Shown one piece after another: positions 1 through 11,649 of a stretch of 64,000 nt of DNA; positions within the stretch are counted from its first letter, which is position 1, and each line of letters starts with the position of its first letter. The notes under the pieces were generated by a model. That model was not told where the DNA came from and searched no databases. It saw only the letters and a list, made by a program, of their open reading frames with translations. Origin of the DNA: Odobenus rosmarus divergens (lineage: Eukaryota; Chordata; Mammalia; Carnivora; Odobenidae); contig NW_004450382.1 of the NCBI RefSeq assembly GCF_000321225.1, positions 1,348,386-1,412,385 on the forward strand. The letters are read 5' to 3'. A program made the position numbers and the translations under genes.

Positions 1-37
1 CTCTCTGTCAAATAAATAAATAAAATCTTAAAAAAAA
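1..37 (+). repeat. CAN SINE, 3' tail only
   Basis: The window opens inside the pyrimidine-rich end and AAATAAATAAATAAAATCTT tail of a sense-oriented SINE. The rest lies outside the window. Confidence 0.85.
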
Positions 38-44
38 CCACAGG

Positions 45-130
45 TAATGACTGCACCAGACCTACTGCATCAGAATCTCTGTGCGGGGCCCACGGGTCTG
101 CAATTCTAATTAGAAGTCCTCAAAAAATCT
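45..130. repeat. hAT-type (MER5A-like) DNA transposon fragment
   Basis: The text around 'catcagaatctctgtg' followed by 'ggggcccacgggtctgcaattctaatt' resembles the middle of the MER5A non-autonomous hAT element. Its left end was probably split off by the SINE at position 1. Confidence 0.5.
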
Positions 131-392
131 TATATACATTCAGTTTGAAAAAAATTCATTTCTTGAGTACAAGCTGGAACCAACATTGTGCTCAACACAT
201 TGTTCTCAGCCACATGGATTCTTTTTCAGTTCCTTCAAGAATCCAGCACCCTTGCCACTTACAGCCTTCCCACATACTGTTGTTCCCTGGTCTGAAATCC
301 TCTCACTCTTCCCTGGCCTATTTTAATCTATCAAACAGGCCTCAGTTTAAATGTTACTTCCTTAGGAAGTGTTCCCCAAAACCCTAGACTTC
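131..392. other. No gene seen; unassigned sequence
   Basis: A short open frame here has no recognisable family and no flanking splice or promoter logic. I see nothing assignable. Confidence 0.5.
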
Positions 393-800
393 AGAAGGGG
401 CTTTTGTTATATGCCCCCTTGTGGCAGACAATGAAAATGGCTGCTCCCCCTTCAAAAAAAGGACTATTAAGGGTAGGGTCCACTGACAGACAGCTGTTAA
501 CTCCTTCAGTTCCACCTCAGCTTTTGAGAGGCAGTTATGCTTTTCTCCTACAGCTTCAGCCAATGACTAAGATTGTGCCTAACGTGGAAGTCCTGTAATG
601 TGCAGTCTTTGCTCCAGAGCTCCGCATTGGACTGGCAAAGGCTTCGACAGATCTGTATTGCGATCCTCATGGCTCCTTTTGCCCAATCCTGCTTGCCCCC
701 TTTTCCTAAGTCTTACTCCCAATAAGCCTTTTGCCTTTCTGACTCCATCTCAGCTTTCCTTCCCAGAGGATTCAACTGGTATACTTGTCTTGGTATTGTT
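393..800 (+). repeat. Possible old LTR fragment
   Basis: The stretch contains an AATAAG poly(A)-like signal at about 720, then a 'ctccatctcag' block and a 'cttcccagagg' block. That order is typical of the 3' part of several old mammalian LTRs. The family was not identified. The short open frames over it look incidental. Confidence 0.3.
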
Positions 801-949
801 GGAAGAAAGAGACTGAAGGAGAGAGGCATAAAATCAAACTGTAGAGGTAAACTTAATAGGCCATACTGAGTATTTTTTATTTTATCATTAGGGCAGTTGG
901 AAGTCACTACCTGTTTTTAAGCAGACTGGGGAGGAGTGAGGAAAGTGAT

Positions 950-2400
950 CAAATGTAAATTTAGAAAGACCACTCTGGTTGTTGTATGTTAAAAAGCCTG
1001 GAGGCCTGTGGGATTGAAGACAAGAAGATCAATAGGCATATATATAACTGGAATCTAAGAAGAGGGAATAATGTCTTGGACTAGGATGAACCAGAGATAA
1101 TGAAGATTTGAAAGATATTTAAAAGTAGAATTTCCAAAATTTGGTGATTAATTGGATGTGGGTGGTGAGGGAAATGTAAAAGTCAAGGATGTCTAGATCT
1201 CTGGCTTGAGCTATTGTGTGGAAAGTAGTGCCAGACATTAATACATGGAGTCCTATGGGAAGCAAGTATGGGAGTTCAACTTTGGACATGCAGAGTTTGA
1301 GAGGCCCCTAGGACATCTGAAACCACTACAGAGATTTAAATATATTATTCTGGAGTATGAAGCAAAATTTAGGCTGGAGAAATCCATTTGGGAGCCCTTG
1401 GCATATAGATGGGAGCAAATGAGATCATGTAGGAGAGGTACAATGTGTTGAGAGAGGTCTAAGACATTGACCTAGGAAACTCCAGCATATAGGGTTCTGC
1501 TGGAAGACAAGAGGTTAGCAAATGAGACTTAGGCCAGGGAATATGGAGTCACAGAAACTTTAAGAAGGTTTTTGATAAGGAGGGGCTATCAAATGCTACT
1601 TAGTGTCCAAGGAAGATAAGGACTGAAAACTGTTCTTTTGTTTTAGTGATATGGAGGTTATTGGTGATCTTATTAAGAGGCATTTCAAATGAAGTGGTGG
1701 AGGTGGAAGCCAGACTGGAGTGGCCAAAGAGTGAGGGAAATGGAAGAAGTTGACACAATTAGTGTTATAACTCTTTCAAGAAATTTGTTTCTGAAGGGAG
1801 AGGGCAATAAGGCAGTAGTTAGGGAAAATGTATAATCAAGGTCTTATATTTTTTGTTTTTAGGATGGAAGAGATTTGAGTGTGGTTGAAAGTTGATGGAA
1901 AGGAGCCAGCAGAGAAGATAGAGAAGAAAGTGATAATCAAAGGCAGAAGATTTCCGAGAAGGTGGGATGGTGGGGGTTGGGGGCAGGACTCTAGGGCTTA
2001 GGCAGAGGGACTGACATTGGAGAGAAGAAATGCCTCTTCTTTCTTTGGAATAGGAGGGAAAAGAAAGGTGTGAATGTGGATACTAGTAGACTTGTAGTCT
2101 TATTTATTTATTTTAAAAGATTTTGTTTATTTATTTGAGAGAGAGAGAATGAGAGAGTCAGGGGGAGAAGCAGACTCCCCTTTGAGCAGGGAGTCCGATG
2201 CGGGACTCAATCCTGGGACTCTGGGATCATGACCTGAGCTGAGGGCAGTCGCTCAACCAACTGAGCCACCCAGGTGCCCTAGACCTGTAGGTTTAGTGGT
2301 GGGAGTAACTCTTTGTATTAGGAGACAGGGAAGGTGAAAGGTTGGAGGAGAGTGGAGGAGGAGGTTTAAAAAAATAGTCTTTAGGCAGTGGGAAAATGAA
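950..2400 (-). repeat. L2 LINE, reverse-transcriptase region (interrupted)
   Basis: Read on the - strand this follows the L2 ORF2 consensus over more than 1 kb. Landmarks include 'tttggacatgcagagtttgag' near 1280, 'gaggttattggtgatcttatta' near 1655, 'gccagactggagtgg' near 1710 and 'ggagccagcagagaagatag' near 1903. It is heavily diverged with no open frame, and is broken by the SINE at 2101-2280 and by the SINE stack after 2405. L2 is a long-extinct CR1-clade retrotransposon, so this piece predates all the SINEs in it. Confidence 0.75.
2101..2280 (-). repeat. CAN SINE
   Basis: Full antisense SINE inserted in the L2. Flanks 'tagacttgtag' and 'tagacctgtag' are a diverged target-site duplication, so the insertion is fairly old. 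Confidence 0.93.
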
Positions 2401-2405
2401 CTTTT

Positions 2406-2620
2406 TATTTATTTATTTATTTATTTTTTAAAGATTTTATTTATTTATTTGACAGAGAGAGACACAGCGAGAGAGGGAACACAAGCAGGGGGAGTGGGAG
2501 AGGGAGAAGCAGTCCTCCCGCTGAGCAGGGAGCCTGATGCGGGGCTTGATCCCAGGACCCCGGGATCATGACCTGAGCCTAAGGCAGACGCTTAACCGAC
2601 TGAGCCACCCAGGCACCCCT
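2406..2620 (-). repeat. CAN SINE, first of a three-copy stack
   Basis: Young-type antisense copy with a long ATTT-rich tail. The left flank 'gaaaatgaacttttt' returns only at about 3028, after the third SINE, so the three copies entered one target. Confidence 0.93.
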
Positions 2621-2827
2621 AATTTTTTTTTTTTTTTAAAGATTTTATTTATTTATTTGACAGAGAGAGACACAGCGAGAGAGGGAACACAAGCAGGGGG
2701 AGTGGGAGAGGGAGAAGCAGGCTTCCTGCTGAGCAGGGAGCCCGATGCGGGTCTCGATCCCAGGACCCTGGGATCACGACCTGAGCCAAAGGCAGACGCT
2801 TGATGACTGAGCCACCCAGGCACCCCT
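2621..2827 (-). repeat. CAN SINE, second of a three-copy stack
   Basis: Almost identical to the 2406 copy through the body, including the 'cacagcgagagagggaacac' segment. It starts directly in the T-rich tail that abuts the previous head ('cacccctaatttttt'). Confidence 0.93.
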
Positions 2828-3025
2828 AATTTTTTTTTTAAGATTTTATTTATTTATTTGCCAGGGAGAGAGTGAGAGAGAGCACAGGCAAGTGAAGCTG
2901 CAGGCAGAGGGAGAACCAGGCTCCCCGCTGAGCAAGGAGCCCAATGTGGACTTGATTCCAGGACGCTGGGATCATGACCTGAGCCAAAGGCAGCCGCTTA
3001 ACTGACTGAGCCACCCAGGTGTCCC
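2828..3025 (-). repeat. CAN SINE, third and older copy of the stack
   Basis: The body is more diverged ('gcaagtgaagctgcaggc'), so it is probably the original insertion, with the two younger copies added in its tail. It is followed by the returning target-site sequence 'gaaaatgaacttttt'. Confidence 0.93.
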
Positions 3026-3089
3026 AGGAAAATGAACTTTTTGACCACAGGGTCTTACCAGGAAATGTGGTGAGCCCAGCTAATTTTTT

Positions 3090-3325
3090 AAACTTAAAAA
3101 AAATTTGTATTTATTCTTGAGAGAGAGAGAGAGGGAGATTGTGCACGATCGCTTGAGAGAGCGATTGTGGGGAGGGACAGAGGGAAAGGGAGAGAGAGAA
3201 TCTTAAGCAGGTTCCATGCCCAGCATGGAGCCCAATGCAGGGCTCGATCTCACAACCATGAGATCATAACCTGAGCCCAGATCAAGAGTTGGACGCTTAA
3301 CTGACTGAGCTACCCAGGTGCCCCA
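3090..3325 (-). repeat. Older CAN SINE subfamily
   Basis: Antisense. It has the older body ('atcttaagcaggttccatgcc', 'gatctcacaaccatgagatc') and a GA-rich tail-side tract. It abuts the L1 that follows. Confidence 0.88.
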
Positions 3326-3462
3326 AGTATTCTAGAAATTCTTATAAATGGAATCATACAACATGCACTCTCTTTTGTGTATAGCTTCTTTTGCTTAGCA
3401 TTATGCTTATGACATTTATCCATGTTGGTGTATGTATCAAGAGTTTGTTTCTTCATACTTCT

Positions 3463-3600
3463 TTTTTTAAAAAAAGAGTTTATTTATTATTTGAGAGAGA
3501 AAGAGGGAGAGAGAGAGCGGGGGGAGGAACAGAGGGAGAGGGACAAGCAGAATCTGTGCTGAGCGCAGAGCCCAATGTGGGGTCAATCCCATGGTCCTGA
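3463..3600 (-). repeat. CAN SINE, head missing
   Basis: Antisense tail and body are present but the tRNA-like head after 'caatcccatggtcctga' is absent. The host L1 resumes directly. No clear target-site duplication was seen. Confidence 0.85.
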
Positions 3601-4511
3601 TGCTATTATAAATAAAGCTGCTATGAACATTCTTATACAATCTTTTTGTTGCTATGTATTTTTAGTTCTCTTGGCTAAATACTTGGGAGTGAAACTTCTA
3701 AATAAAGAATAGGTTTATGTTTGAAATTGCCTAGGCTTTTTCCAAAGTGTTCCATTTTTAATTCCCACCAACAATGTCTGAGAGTTCTGTTTGTTCCACA
3801 TTCTTTTCAATATTAGGTGATGCCAGTTTAAAAATTTTTTAGCCATTGCAGGGTGTTAGTGGTATTTCATGGTGGTTTAAATTTGCATTTTCTTGGTGAG
3901 TAATGATGTTGAATACTTTTTCATGTGCATATTGGCCTTTCATATATCTTTCTTTCTGAATGATCTATGTCAAAGATTTTGCCTATTTATTAACTTTAGG
4001 AAACTTTATATATTTTGAATATAAATCCTTTGTCAGATATGTTTTATGAATATATTCTTCCATTGTGTGGCTTGCCTATGACTTTCTTAATGATATTTTT
4101 TGATGAACAGAAGTTTTATATTTTGATGAAGTCTAATTTATCACTTGCTTTCTTTTCTGATTACTGCTTTCTGTGTCATGTCTAAGAAAATTTGCCTGCT
4201 CCCGTGTCTCCTATTTTTTTCTGGAAGTTTTATGGTTTTAGATTTTACATTTAGGTCTGTCATGAATTAATTTTTGTGTATGGTATGAGGTAGGGGTTGA
4301 GGTTCATTTTCTTTATATGGAGAATCACCTGTTTAAGCACTATTTATTGAAGGGATTTCCTTTTCCTAATGGATTGCTCTGGTACCTTTGACTCACATAT
4401 ACCTGTGAGTTATTTATGGGTTTGCTATTCAGTTCCATTGATTTATATGTCTATCCACATATATCCATATATGTCTATATGTCAGCATCACACTGTCTTA
4501 ATACTGAAGTT

Positions 4512-4699
4512 TTTTTTAAAGACTTTATTTATTTGAGAGAGAGAATGAGTGAGAGAGAACAGGAGTGAAGGGCAGAGGGAGAGGGAGAAGCAGACTCCTC
4601 CCTGAGCGGGAGCCCAATGTAGCGCTGGATCCCAGGACTCTAGATTCATGACCTGAGCCAAAGGCAGACGCTTAACTGACTGAGCCACCCAGGTGCCCC
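4512..4699 (-). repeat. CAN SINE in L1
   Basis: Flanked by 'aatactgaagttttt' on the left and 'aatactgaagtttta' on the right, a clear target-site duplication inside the host L1. Confidence 0.93.
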
Positions 4700-5240
4700 A
4701 ATACTGAAGTTTTATAGTAGGTATTGAAGTCAGGTAGTATAAGTCCTCCAGCTTGTTTGCTTTTCCAGGATTGTTTGGTTCTTTCTAGGTCCTTTGCATT
4801 TCCATATACATTTATGAAACTGCTTGTCAATTTCTAAAAACAACAACAACAAAAGACACCCTTCCGTAAATTGATTAAACTAATTTGGGGAGAATTGGCA
4901 TCTTAACAATATTGAGTCTTCTAATCCACAAACATGATATATCTCTCCGTTTATTTAGGTTTTCTTTAATTTTTCTAGGTTTTGTAGCTTTTAGTGTACA
5001 GGTTTTTCACATACTTTGTTAAACTTATACTTAAGTATTTGATGTTTTTTGATGCTATTGAAAATTAAATTATTTTAAATCTCATTTTCTAATTATTCCT
5101 ACATCATGCATGGAATTGATCAGCCATTCTGAATAACTATGGGATTCATATTATGGGCTGTTATAGGGTCCCATGGCTAAGTCCCAGTTTCAGGAAGGTG
5201 GTCTGGAGATTGGATACTCCCTAGTAATTAAGGTATTCTT

Positions 5241-5432
5241 TTTCTTTTTTTAAAGATTTTATTTATTTATTTATTTGAGAGAGAGAGAAAGCAGGAGCAG
5301 GGAGAAGGGCAGAGGGACAAGTAGACTCCCTGCTGAGTCCAGAGTCCAAGGCGGGGGCCCCATCCCAGGACCCTGGGATCATGACTTAAGCCAAAGTCAG
5401 ACACTTAACCAACTGAGCCACCCAGGTGCCCC
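5241..5432 (-). repeat. CAN SINE
   Basis: Full antisense copy. A shared 'gtattcttt' on both sides is a short recognisable part of the target-site duplication. Confidence 0.92.
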
Positions 5433-5569
5433 CATCAATGTATTCTTTTATGGGATTGCATGAAATTGGGTCACCAGAATGGTGCTGACATGTTGGTTTT
5501 GGATGAAGTAAATTTTTCATACAGATAGGGGCCCTATACAAAATTTTTTTTCTTTTTTCTTTTTCCTTT

Positions 5570-5598
5570 TTTTAAAAGATTTTATTTATTTATTTGTC

Positions 5599-5632
<34 letters not shown>

Positions 5633-5782
5633 CATGAGCACAAGCAGGGAGAGTGGCAGGCAGAGTGAGAAGCAGGCTCGTCACCAAGCAAGGAGCCCAA
5701 TGTGGGACTCAATCCCAGGACCCTGGGATCATGACCTGAGCTGAAGGCAGATGCTTAACTGATTGAGCCACCCAGGCATCTC
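5570..5782 (-). repeat. CAN SINE
   Basis: Full antisense copy with an expanded (GA)n block near 5601-5632. Flanks 'caaaattttt' and 'caaaatcttttt' suggest the target-site duplication. Confidence 0.92.
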
Positions 5783-7646
5783 CAAAATCTTTTTCTATAC
5801 CCTGAATTCCCTAGGGGCAGCCCTGACTAGGATTGTGGTTGTCCTTAAAGGAGGAGACAAACAGCATGTCAGAGGAGTTCTCTTCTCTCCTATGTGGTAT
5901 CATTCATTCTGGCAAGAACCACTACTCTGTATCTTTCTGAGACCTGAGACAAGGGTAGTTACTACCTTTTGTTCTCCACGACTATTTTCAGTGAAGCCTC
6001 TGAAATGGATCATCATAGTAAAATAATTTATCCCAACGTTACACTGCATCCTTAGTAAAAAATTTATCCCTTATTTCTATTTAAGTACACATGATTGTAT
6101 GGTCAATATACATTTCAAGGAAGCTGATTCCTTACCCCTGAAGCCTGCTGTCTATTGCACAAGAACTCATTATATATCTAAAGTGTGGTTGAGCCCAGTT
6201 GAGCTTTATTCTGACTGCATCACATTGAACTTCGGAGACATTTTAAGTCTGTGAAGTTGAGATGGGAACCATTATGAAAAGCTAATGTGAATGTTCTGTT
6301 TACTCATGGCTTTTATATAATTTATTCATGCTCTTTTAGGCTAGCAAAATAATTCCCATGTTATTTTAGTATTTCTAATTAACCAAAGTGAACATCACTG
6401 ATGAGTGACAGGGCTTCTCAAGTGAAGGATGCCGTTATGCTGAAATCAGCACCACTCTGGCAGCAAAGGAAAGACTTTAAGCCTGTTTTTGTACACTAAT
6501 GAATAACTTTCTAGATTCTTATCTGCTCTTAGTTTTTGTTCCTGGGAGGAAAAAGATAGTGATTTTTTTTTCTAATATGTCTTCAACCTATATTTTAAAA
6601 TGTTTACTCTCAAAAAAATGTTTACTCTCATAATAACTTGTGGCCTAAAAGGCAACTGCATTTGGTATAACTACAAAGTAATTAGCTGGCTAGATTATTT
6701 TCCATAAGGAATCCTGATGTCTTCATGGACAGGACTCTACTCACAATATGGGTAATATGTTGAAAGGGCATCTGCATGGGCATCAATGGGAGAGATATGG
6801 TTTGAACTTAAGAAAGGTAACTAATTAATAATTTAGTTATAAATAGATGTGGGAAGCTGAATAACATGGCTTAGGGGCCCCCAAAAGATACATCTTCTAA
6901 TGTGTAAATCATAGAGTGTAACATCAGCCAAAACAAAGGTATGAACTTACTCAATTCATTGATTCTAGATGTACTTTTTATTCCAAAAGTTTTTGATATA
7001 TTCTTTGATGAATATATTACTGTCTATTTCTCCTTCTTCAGATCTTTCACTTTAGACCAAGAAGAATAAGCTTCCTGTAAATACATGATTGTTCCTAGAA
7101 AGTTCCTGTGATTTGTATGACTCAATTATGTTTCCAATGCTACTTTACTCATAGCACTATTTCTCCATTTCTCTTTGGACCGAAAACACCTGTTATCATG
7201 AATAATGACTGCCAGTGAATTTTAATAGTTGTTATTTATTTTAAAAAATAGTTGTTTGTTCTTTAAACCCTCTCCTCAACATTTTAGCTTAGTCCACCAT
7301 CAGTGTTCTTTCTAAATGGGGTAACCTACGAGGTTCCTTCTTCTCAAATAAATTCCATGTCCCCTTATATTTTCAGCATTTAAAAGTCATATTGACTTGG
7401 GAAAGTATGACCTGACACTCATGGAGATAACTGGCAAGAGTGGGTAGCATGTGTTAGTGACAGCGAGAGACTGCTTTGCGCTGCTGCCTGGTTTAGGTGG
7501 TAGCAGTAACCCAGAAAGAAGGAGTAGAGGGGAGAACTTCCTGAGCAGTGGTAAACCTCTTATCATCCCCTTCTTCCTCTAATAGAGGGATGGGCAAAAC
7601 CTAAGGCAATATAATTCTTTTTTTAAATTTAAAATTAATTTTTATT
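5783..7646. other. Intergenic, no gene seen
   Basis: The short + frame starting at about 5763 runs out of the SINE and has no recognisable family. Around 6846-6900 the text 'gggaagctgaataacatggc' loosely resembles the first bases of an MLT1-type LTR, but too little survives to call it. The rest is AT-rich and unassigned. Confidence 0.5.
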
Positions 7647-7844
7647 TTTTAAAAGATTTTATTTATTTATTTGATAGAGTGAGAGAGAGAGAGAGAGCAT
7701 GAGCAGGGGGCAGGGGCAGAGGTAGAGGGAGAAGCAGACTCCCCACTGAGCAAGGAGCCCAATGCAGGGCTCGATCCCAAGACCGTGGGATCATGACCTG
7801 AGCTGAAGGCAGCCACTTAACCAAGTGAGCCACCCAGGCACCCT
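7647..7844 (-). repeat. CAN SINE
   Basis: Full antisense copy with a GA-rich run at 7680-7697, inserted at the left edge of an L1 piece. Confidence 0.92.
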
Positions 7845-7861
7845 AAAATTTCTTTTTTTAA

Positions 7862-8010
7862 AGCCACATTATTGAGTTCAAAAAGTGACTGACATACAAA
7901 AAGCTGTACATATTTAGTGTATACAACTTGATGAGTTTGGAGATAAGTATACATCCATGAAACCATCACCACAATTTATGCCATAAACATATCCATCATC
8001 TCCAAAAGGC
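7862..8010 (-). repeat. L1 3' fragment
   Basis: The stretch 'tgtatacaacttgatgagtttgg' and 'ccatgaaaccatcaccaca' is the complement of an older L1 3' untranslated region. It abuts the ERVL remnant at about 8011. Confidence 0.7.
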
Positions 8011-9568
8011 AGGACTCTGAGGAAACTAGGCCTTTTTTGCTTGAAAACCTGGCAATAACCCGACTGAGGATAGATGGCTTGTAAGGGGGTGTGCATCCTC
8101 TCTAAGAAACACCACAATCTTACTTGATTGCCACTAGAACCATAAGTAGGTTCAAATCTCAGTCTACTCTAGAGAGTCTGATATACAATATGGCCCAGAA
8201 AGGAGTAGCTAGTACATTAAATGAATTATCACAAGGTTTAGCTAATATATACAGTGCTAGCAGAAACCTGGAAACATGTGTAGGAGTAGATTCTAAGGGT
8301 ATCAGATCAAAGAAGGCAAAGCATAACTAGATCAGGAAGAATTCATTGATATGGGGCTGCTTACTAATACATAAATTAATGTATTAATTTATGCAAATGG
8401 AGGTGGCTCTAACAGCTTAATGGGCTGGTTGACTAAAATTTTGGCTCACTGGTAGCCTGTTGAATGAGGATAAGATACCAGAGCTTCGCTGGCCTGGAGT
8501 AAAGAAGGGTATCCAAAGACTTAAGGGGACAGGAAGGTTAGAGTGGATTTATCTTATACAAATGGCATGCTTACCCTCCAACTATAACTCCTGGGGAGGC
8601 CTGGATGGCACTTCTGCTACTAAGACATTGAAAAATACATTAGTGAGAAGAGAAATACTAAACATTGAGAAATACATTAGAGAGGTTTGTGGTTGCTCTC
8701 CTTTGTGGGAAAGGTATGACCATGCAAGATGCTGCCATTGTGATGGACTCCCTGATTTCACTAGAAATGGTAGAATTCCAAGTAGCAGAGGTCAAGTGGC
8801 AGCCCTTAACCATAAAAGACAAGGTGGGCATGTTTACTCTAAAGGGCAGGAGGGATTTTATTAGTAATAAGAATGCTTTGGCCCATAGGGACCTTTGGTT
8901 GTGACTAATTGATCATGATATCCCTTGGAGTAAAATAGATGAACAGGCTGGTCTTTGTTGCGTGGCCAAAAATCTGACTTGAGTTACCACAATGGAGAGT
9001 CATGGCCTCTTGCCCAGTTTCCAAACGTAAGCCAGTTCACAAATGTAGAATCCTTTGATTGAGTGGGAGGCTTCCTTCCCATGAGGAATGATCTTGCAGC
9101 ATTGCTGCATGAATACATCATAAATCTTCCTCCAGGCCTTCTCCAAAGGGACATTCACCCATTTGCTAGAGTGGCTATGCACTGGAAAAAAAAAAGGAAT
9201 ATCTAGATCTTTCAGGTATTAATGTTAATCACAGGGGATCCAAAATGACACTGTGGCTCACAGTGGGGGCTATGATTAGAAGGTGATAGATGGGAGTCTT
9301 AGCATAAGGTAAGGTGGGATCAGTTGGTCCATAGACATATCCTATGGTTATTTCCCCAGTTCTGGAACATGTAAGTGGAATGAGAGCCATTGTGGTAGAA
9401 AGGCTAACCCTCTCTATCAAAATAGCAAATCAGAAGCAATACTGAATCCCTGCAGGAATTGCAGATATTAGTACCACCATCAAAGACTTGACACATGCTG
9501 GGATGCTGATACCTATCACATCTGCATTTAACATACCAGTTTGGCCTCTGCAGAAGTTGGATGAATCT
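8011..9568 (+). mobile_element. ERVL-type endogenous retrovirus interior, gag to start of pol (degenerate)
   Basis: This stretch follows the order of an ERVL (class III) provirus: a gag-like region (about 8150-8950), a protease-side spacer (about 8990-9440), and the beginning of the reverse-transcriptase region (about 9445-9560). Two overlapping open pieces at 8460-8864 and 8665-8904 are in different frames, so gag is broken by frameshifts and stops. A second copy at 18985-19810 aligns with the 9000-9560 part, which confirms the + orientation. No intact LTR is visible at the left edge, where an L1 piece abuts. The element is defective and cannot encode a retroviral protein. The family call is from recognition of conserved stretches, not from a search. 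Confidence 0.7.
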
Positions 9569-9758
9569 TTTTTTTTTTTAAAGATTTTATTTATTTATTT
9601 GAGAGAGAGAGAATGAAAGCAGGAGCAGGGAGAGGGTCAGAGGGAGAAGCAGACTCCCTGCTGAGCAGGGAGCCCGATGTGGGACTCGATCCTGGGACTC
9701 CAGGATCATGACCTGAGCTGAAGGCAGTTGCTTAACCAACTGAGCCACCCAGGCGCCC
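9569..9758 (-). repeat. CAN SINE in the ERVL remnant
   Basis: Flanked by 'agttggatgaatctt' on both sides (9554-9568 and from 9760), a nearly perfect target-site duplication, so it is a comparatively recent insertion. Confidence 0.95.
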
Positions 9759-10600
9759 AAAGTTGGATGAATCTTAAAGAAAGACTAAATTATCAAGTTA
9801 GGAGATGACACCATGAAAGGATAGGATTTGTCTTACGGTGTGCAGTATATCTTTGAATCAGAGACTTTTATATGGTGCTGTCTCCTCCATATCTGGAATC
9901 TAGTAATCAAGGGGAGGAAGTGGGGATGGCTCCTCTCACGATTAATATTTAGTAACCAACTCAGGAATTTTGCTTCCTCTTTCAGCTACTTTGAGTTCTG
10001 CTGGTTTGGAGATCTTTGCTTCTAATAGGGAATACATACAATAATAGTTCCATTGAATTAGAAGATGAAACTCCATTTGGCTATTTGGGCTTTTTATGAC
10101 ACTAAACCAGCAGGGAGATAAAAGAATTACTCTACTGGATGATTATTCCCTGATTACCATGGGTAAATCAAGTTGTTGCTACACAGAGAAAAAGAGTGAT
10201 TCTGGAAACAGAGGATCCCCTGGGGCTACTTTTAATACTCCCACACACAAAGTAAAGGTTATGGAAAACTATAGCAATCAAACAAAGGCAGGATATTGGA
10301 GGGCCCTTCCAAAATGAAGGTTCAGATCACCCTAATGTATAAAAGACCAGAATGGTTACTGCGGTTAGTGGAAGAAGGAAGTCACAGACACTAACTATGG
10401 CCTCAGAACCAATTGCCAAAATGAGGACTGTAGTAGCTTTGTCTATTTTCTCTTCACTGATTATGTGTAGTATATTTATTTGTATATTTAACTATTTTAT
10501 TCTTTCCTTTTTCTATTATTTTCTATACAAATTGTTGTTGGCTAACTTGTTAGGTGGAAACACTTATTTTATTGTTTTATGGAAGTTGGAATGTATGAAG
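9759..10600 (+). mobile_element. ERVL-type interior, 3' (dUTPase-side) part after a large pol deletion
   Basis: After the SINE the first approximately 40 bases still match the RT start. From about 9805 the text matches the far 3' interior of ERVL: the terminal pol/dUTPase-side region, with landmarks near 9850, 10080-10150 and 10300-10420. RNase H, integrase and most of RT are missing, so several kilobases were lost internally. No open frame longer than about 90 codons remains. The part from about 10440 is AT-rich and less certain. Confidence 0.6.
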
Positions 10601-11220
10601 AAGGGTGCATATGGAAATTAAAGGGATGAACTGGGCAGTTATTAATTTATTGTTTCTTAGATCCAAATGCACTCTTCTTTGTCCCATTTTTTAAAAAGAT
10701 TTTATTTATTTATTTGACAGAGAGAGAGACAGTGAGAGAGGGAACACAAGCAGGGGGAGTGGGAGAGGGAGAAGCAGGCTTCCTGCTGAGCAGAGAGCCT
10801 GATGGAGGGCTCAATCCCAAGACCCCGGGATCATGACCAGAGCCAAAGGCAGACGCTTAACGACTGAGTCACCCAGGCGCCCCAGTTCTTTGTCCCATTT
10901 TTGATAATGGACCCTGTAAACTTTGTCAGTTAGCTTGATATTAGCCTTTGTCAATAGAGAGTTCTGGAGGGACACTGCAATCCATAGGAGAAAGATACTT
11001 CATTTCCTGGTTCCAGTGAGCTGTTTTTTGACAACATGAAGGAAGCCTAGCAGTGCTCACCTAGCAATCCTCATGTACTAGCTGTGACCTGCATCCCTCA
11101 GCATATTTCTCGTCCACCCAGCAGGCTGGACTCTGATTGATACAAAGGGAGTTAAATTCTTATGCCCTAATTATCAGCTTGACATGAATTCCTCAGTCTT
11201 AGTCCTTCTATGTAAGTTTT
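10601..11220 (+). repeat. Possible ERV 3' flank or LTR-like sequence
   Basis: The text on either side of the SINE at 10691 ('aatggaccctgtaaactttgtcagttagc', 'gagttctggagggacactgcaatcca') reads like old LTR-element sequence continuing the ERVL remnant. I could not name the LTR. Confidence 0.35.
10691..10883 (-). repeat. CAN SINE, young type
   Basis: Target-site duplication 'ttctttgtcccattttt' occurs on both sides, almost unchanged. Confidence 0.95.
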
Positions 11221-11422
11221 TATTTATTTTTTAAAAGATTTCATTTATTTATTTGACAGAGAGAGACATAGCGAGAGAGGGAACACAAGCAGAGGGAGTG
11301 GGAGAGGGAGAAGCAGACTCCCCGTTGAGCAGGGAGCCTGAGGTGGGACTCGATCCTAGGACCCTGGGATCATGACCCGAGCCAAAGGCAGACACTTAAC
11401 GACTGAGCCACCCAGGCGCCCC
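11221..11422 (-). repeat. CAN SINE, young type
   Basis: Full antisense copy. Flanks share 'aagttttt'. Confidence 0.93.
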
Positions 11423-11649
11423 AAGTTTTTTTTAATGTAAGATTTTAACTTGCTTACTTCTATCATCATAACTGATGTTTGATTCTATTTTTGATACCTT
11501 GTTTTATGTATTTGGCTCTTATGCTTCCTTGACGTTTCCTTTATTTACTTTCTTGTCCTTTTATTAAACTTAACTTCCAATTAAAAATGGATAATTGGGG
11601 CAGAGACAATGTACTTGTGTTGTTTTTTATTCAGAGTTTAATTCTTTGC
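11423..11649. other. Unassigned AT-rich intergenic sequence
   Basis: No gene or recognisable repeat. Confidence 0.5.

Larger units (their letters stand above)
3326..5130 (-). repeat. L1 LINE, ORF2/3' part, interrupted
   Basis: On the - strand this reads as the L1 ORF2 region. It contains the familiar runs 'gaatcatacaacatgcactct' near 3350, 'attgatttatatgtctatcc' near 4440 and 'aattggcatcttaacaatattgag' near 4895. It is 5'-truncated, carries no long open frame, and is split by SINEs at 3463 and 4512. Confidence 0.88.

Noticed and set aside
2541..2616. tRNA genes in SINE heads
   Set aside because: The heads are tRNA-derived but lack a foldable cloverleaf with a proper acceptor stem and anticodon context. 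They are retrotransposon parts.
8460..8904. 134- and 79-codon open frames as a host gene
   Set aside because: They lie in the gag-like part of an ERVL remnant, are in two frames and have no intact neighbours.
9000..9182. 60-codon - strand frame as a processed pseudogene
   Set aside because: The + strand of this stretch aligns with the ERVL protease-side text at 19000-19170, so the - frame is incidental.
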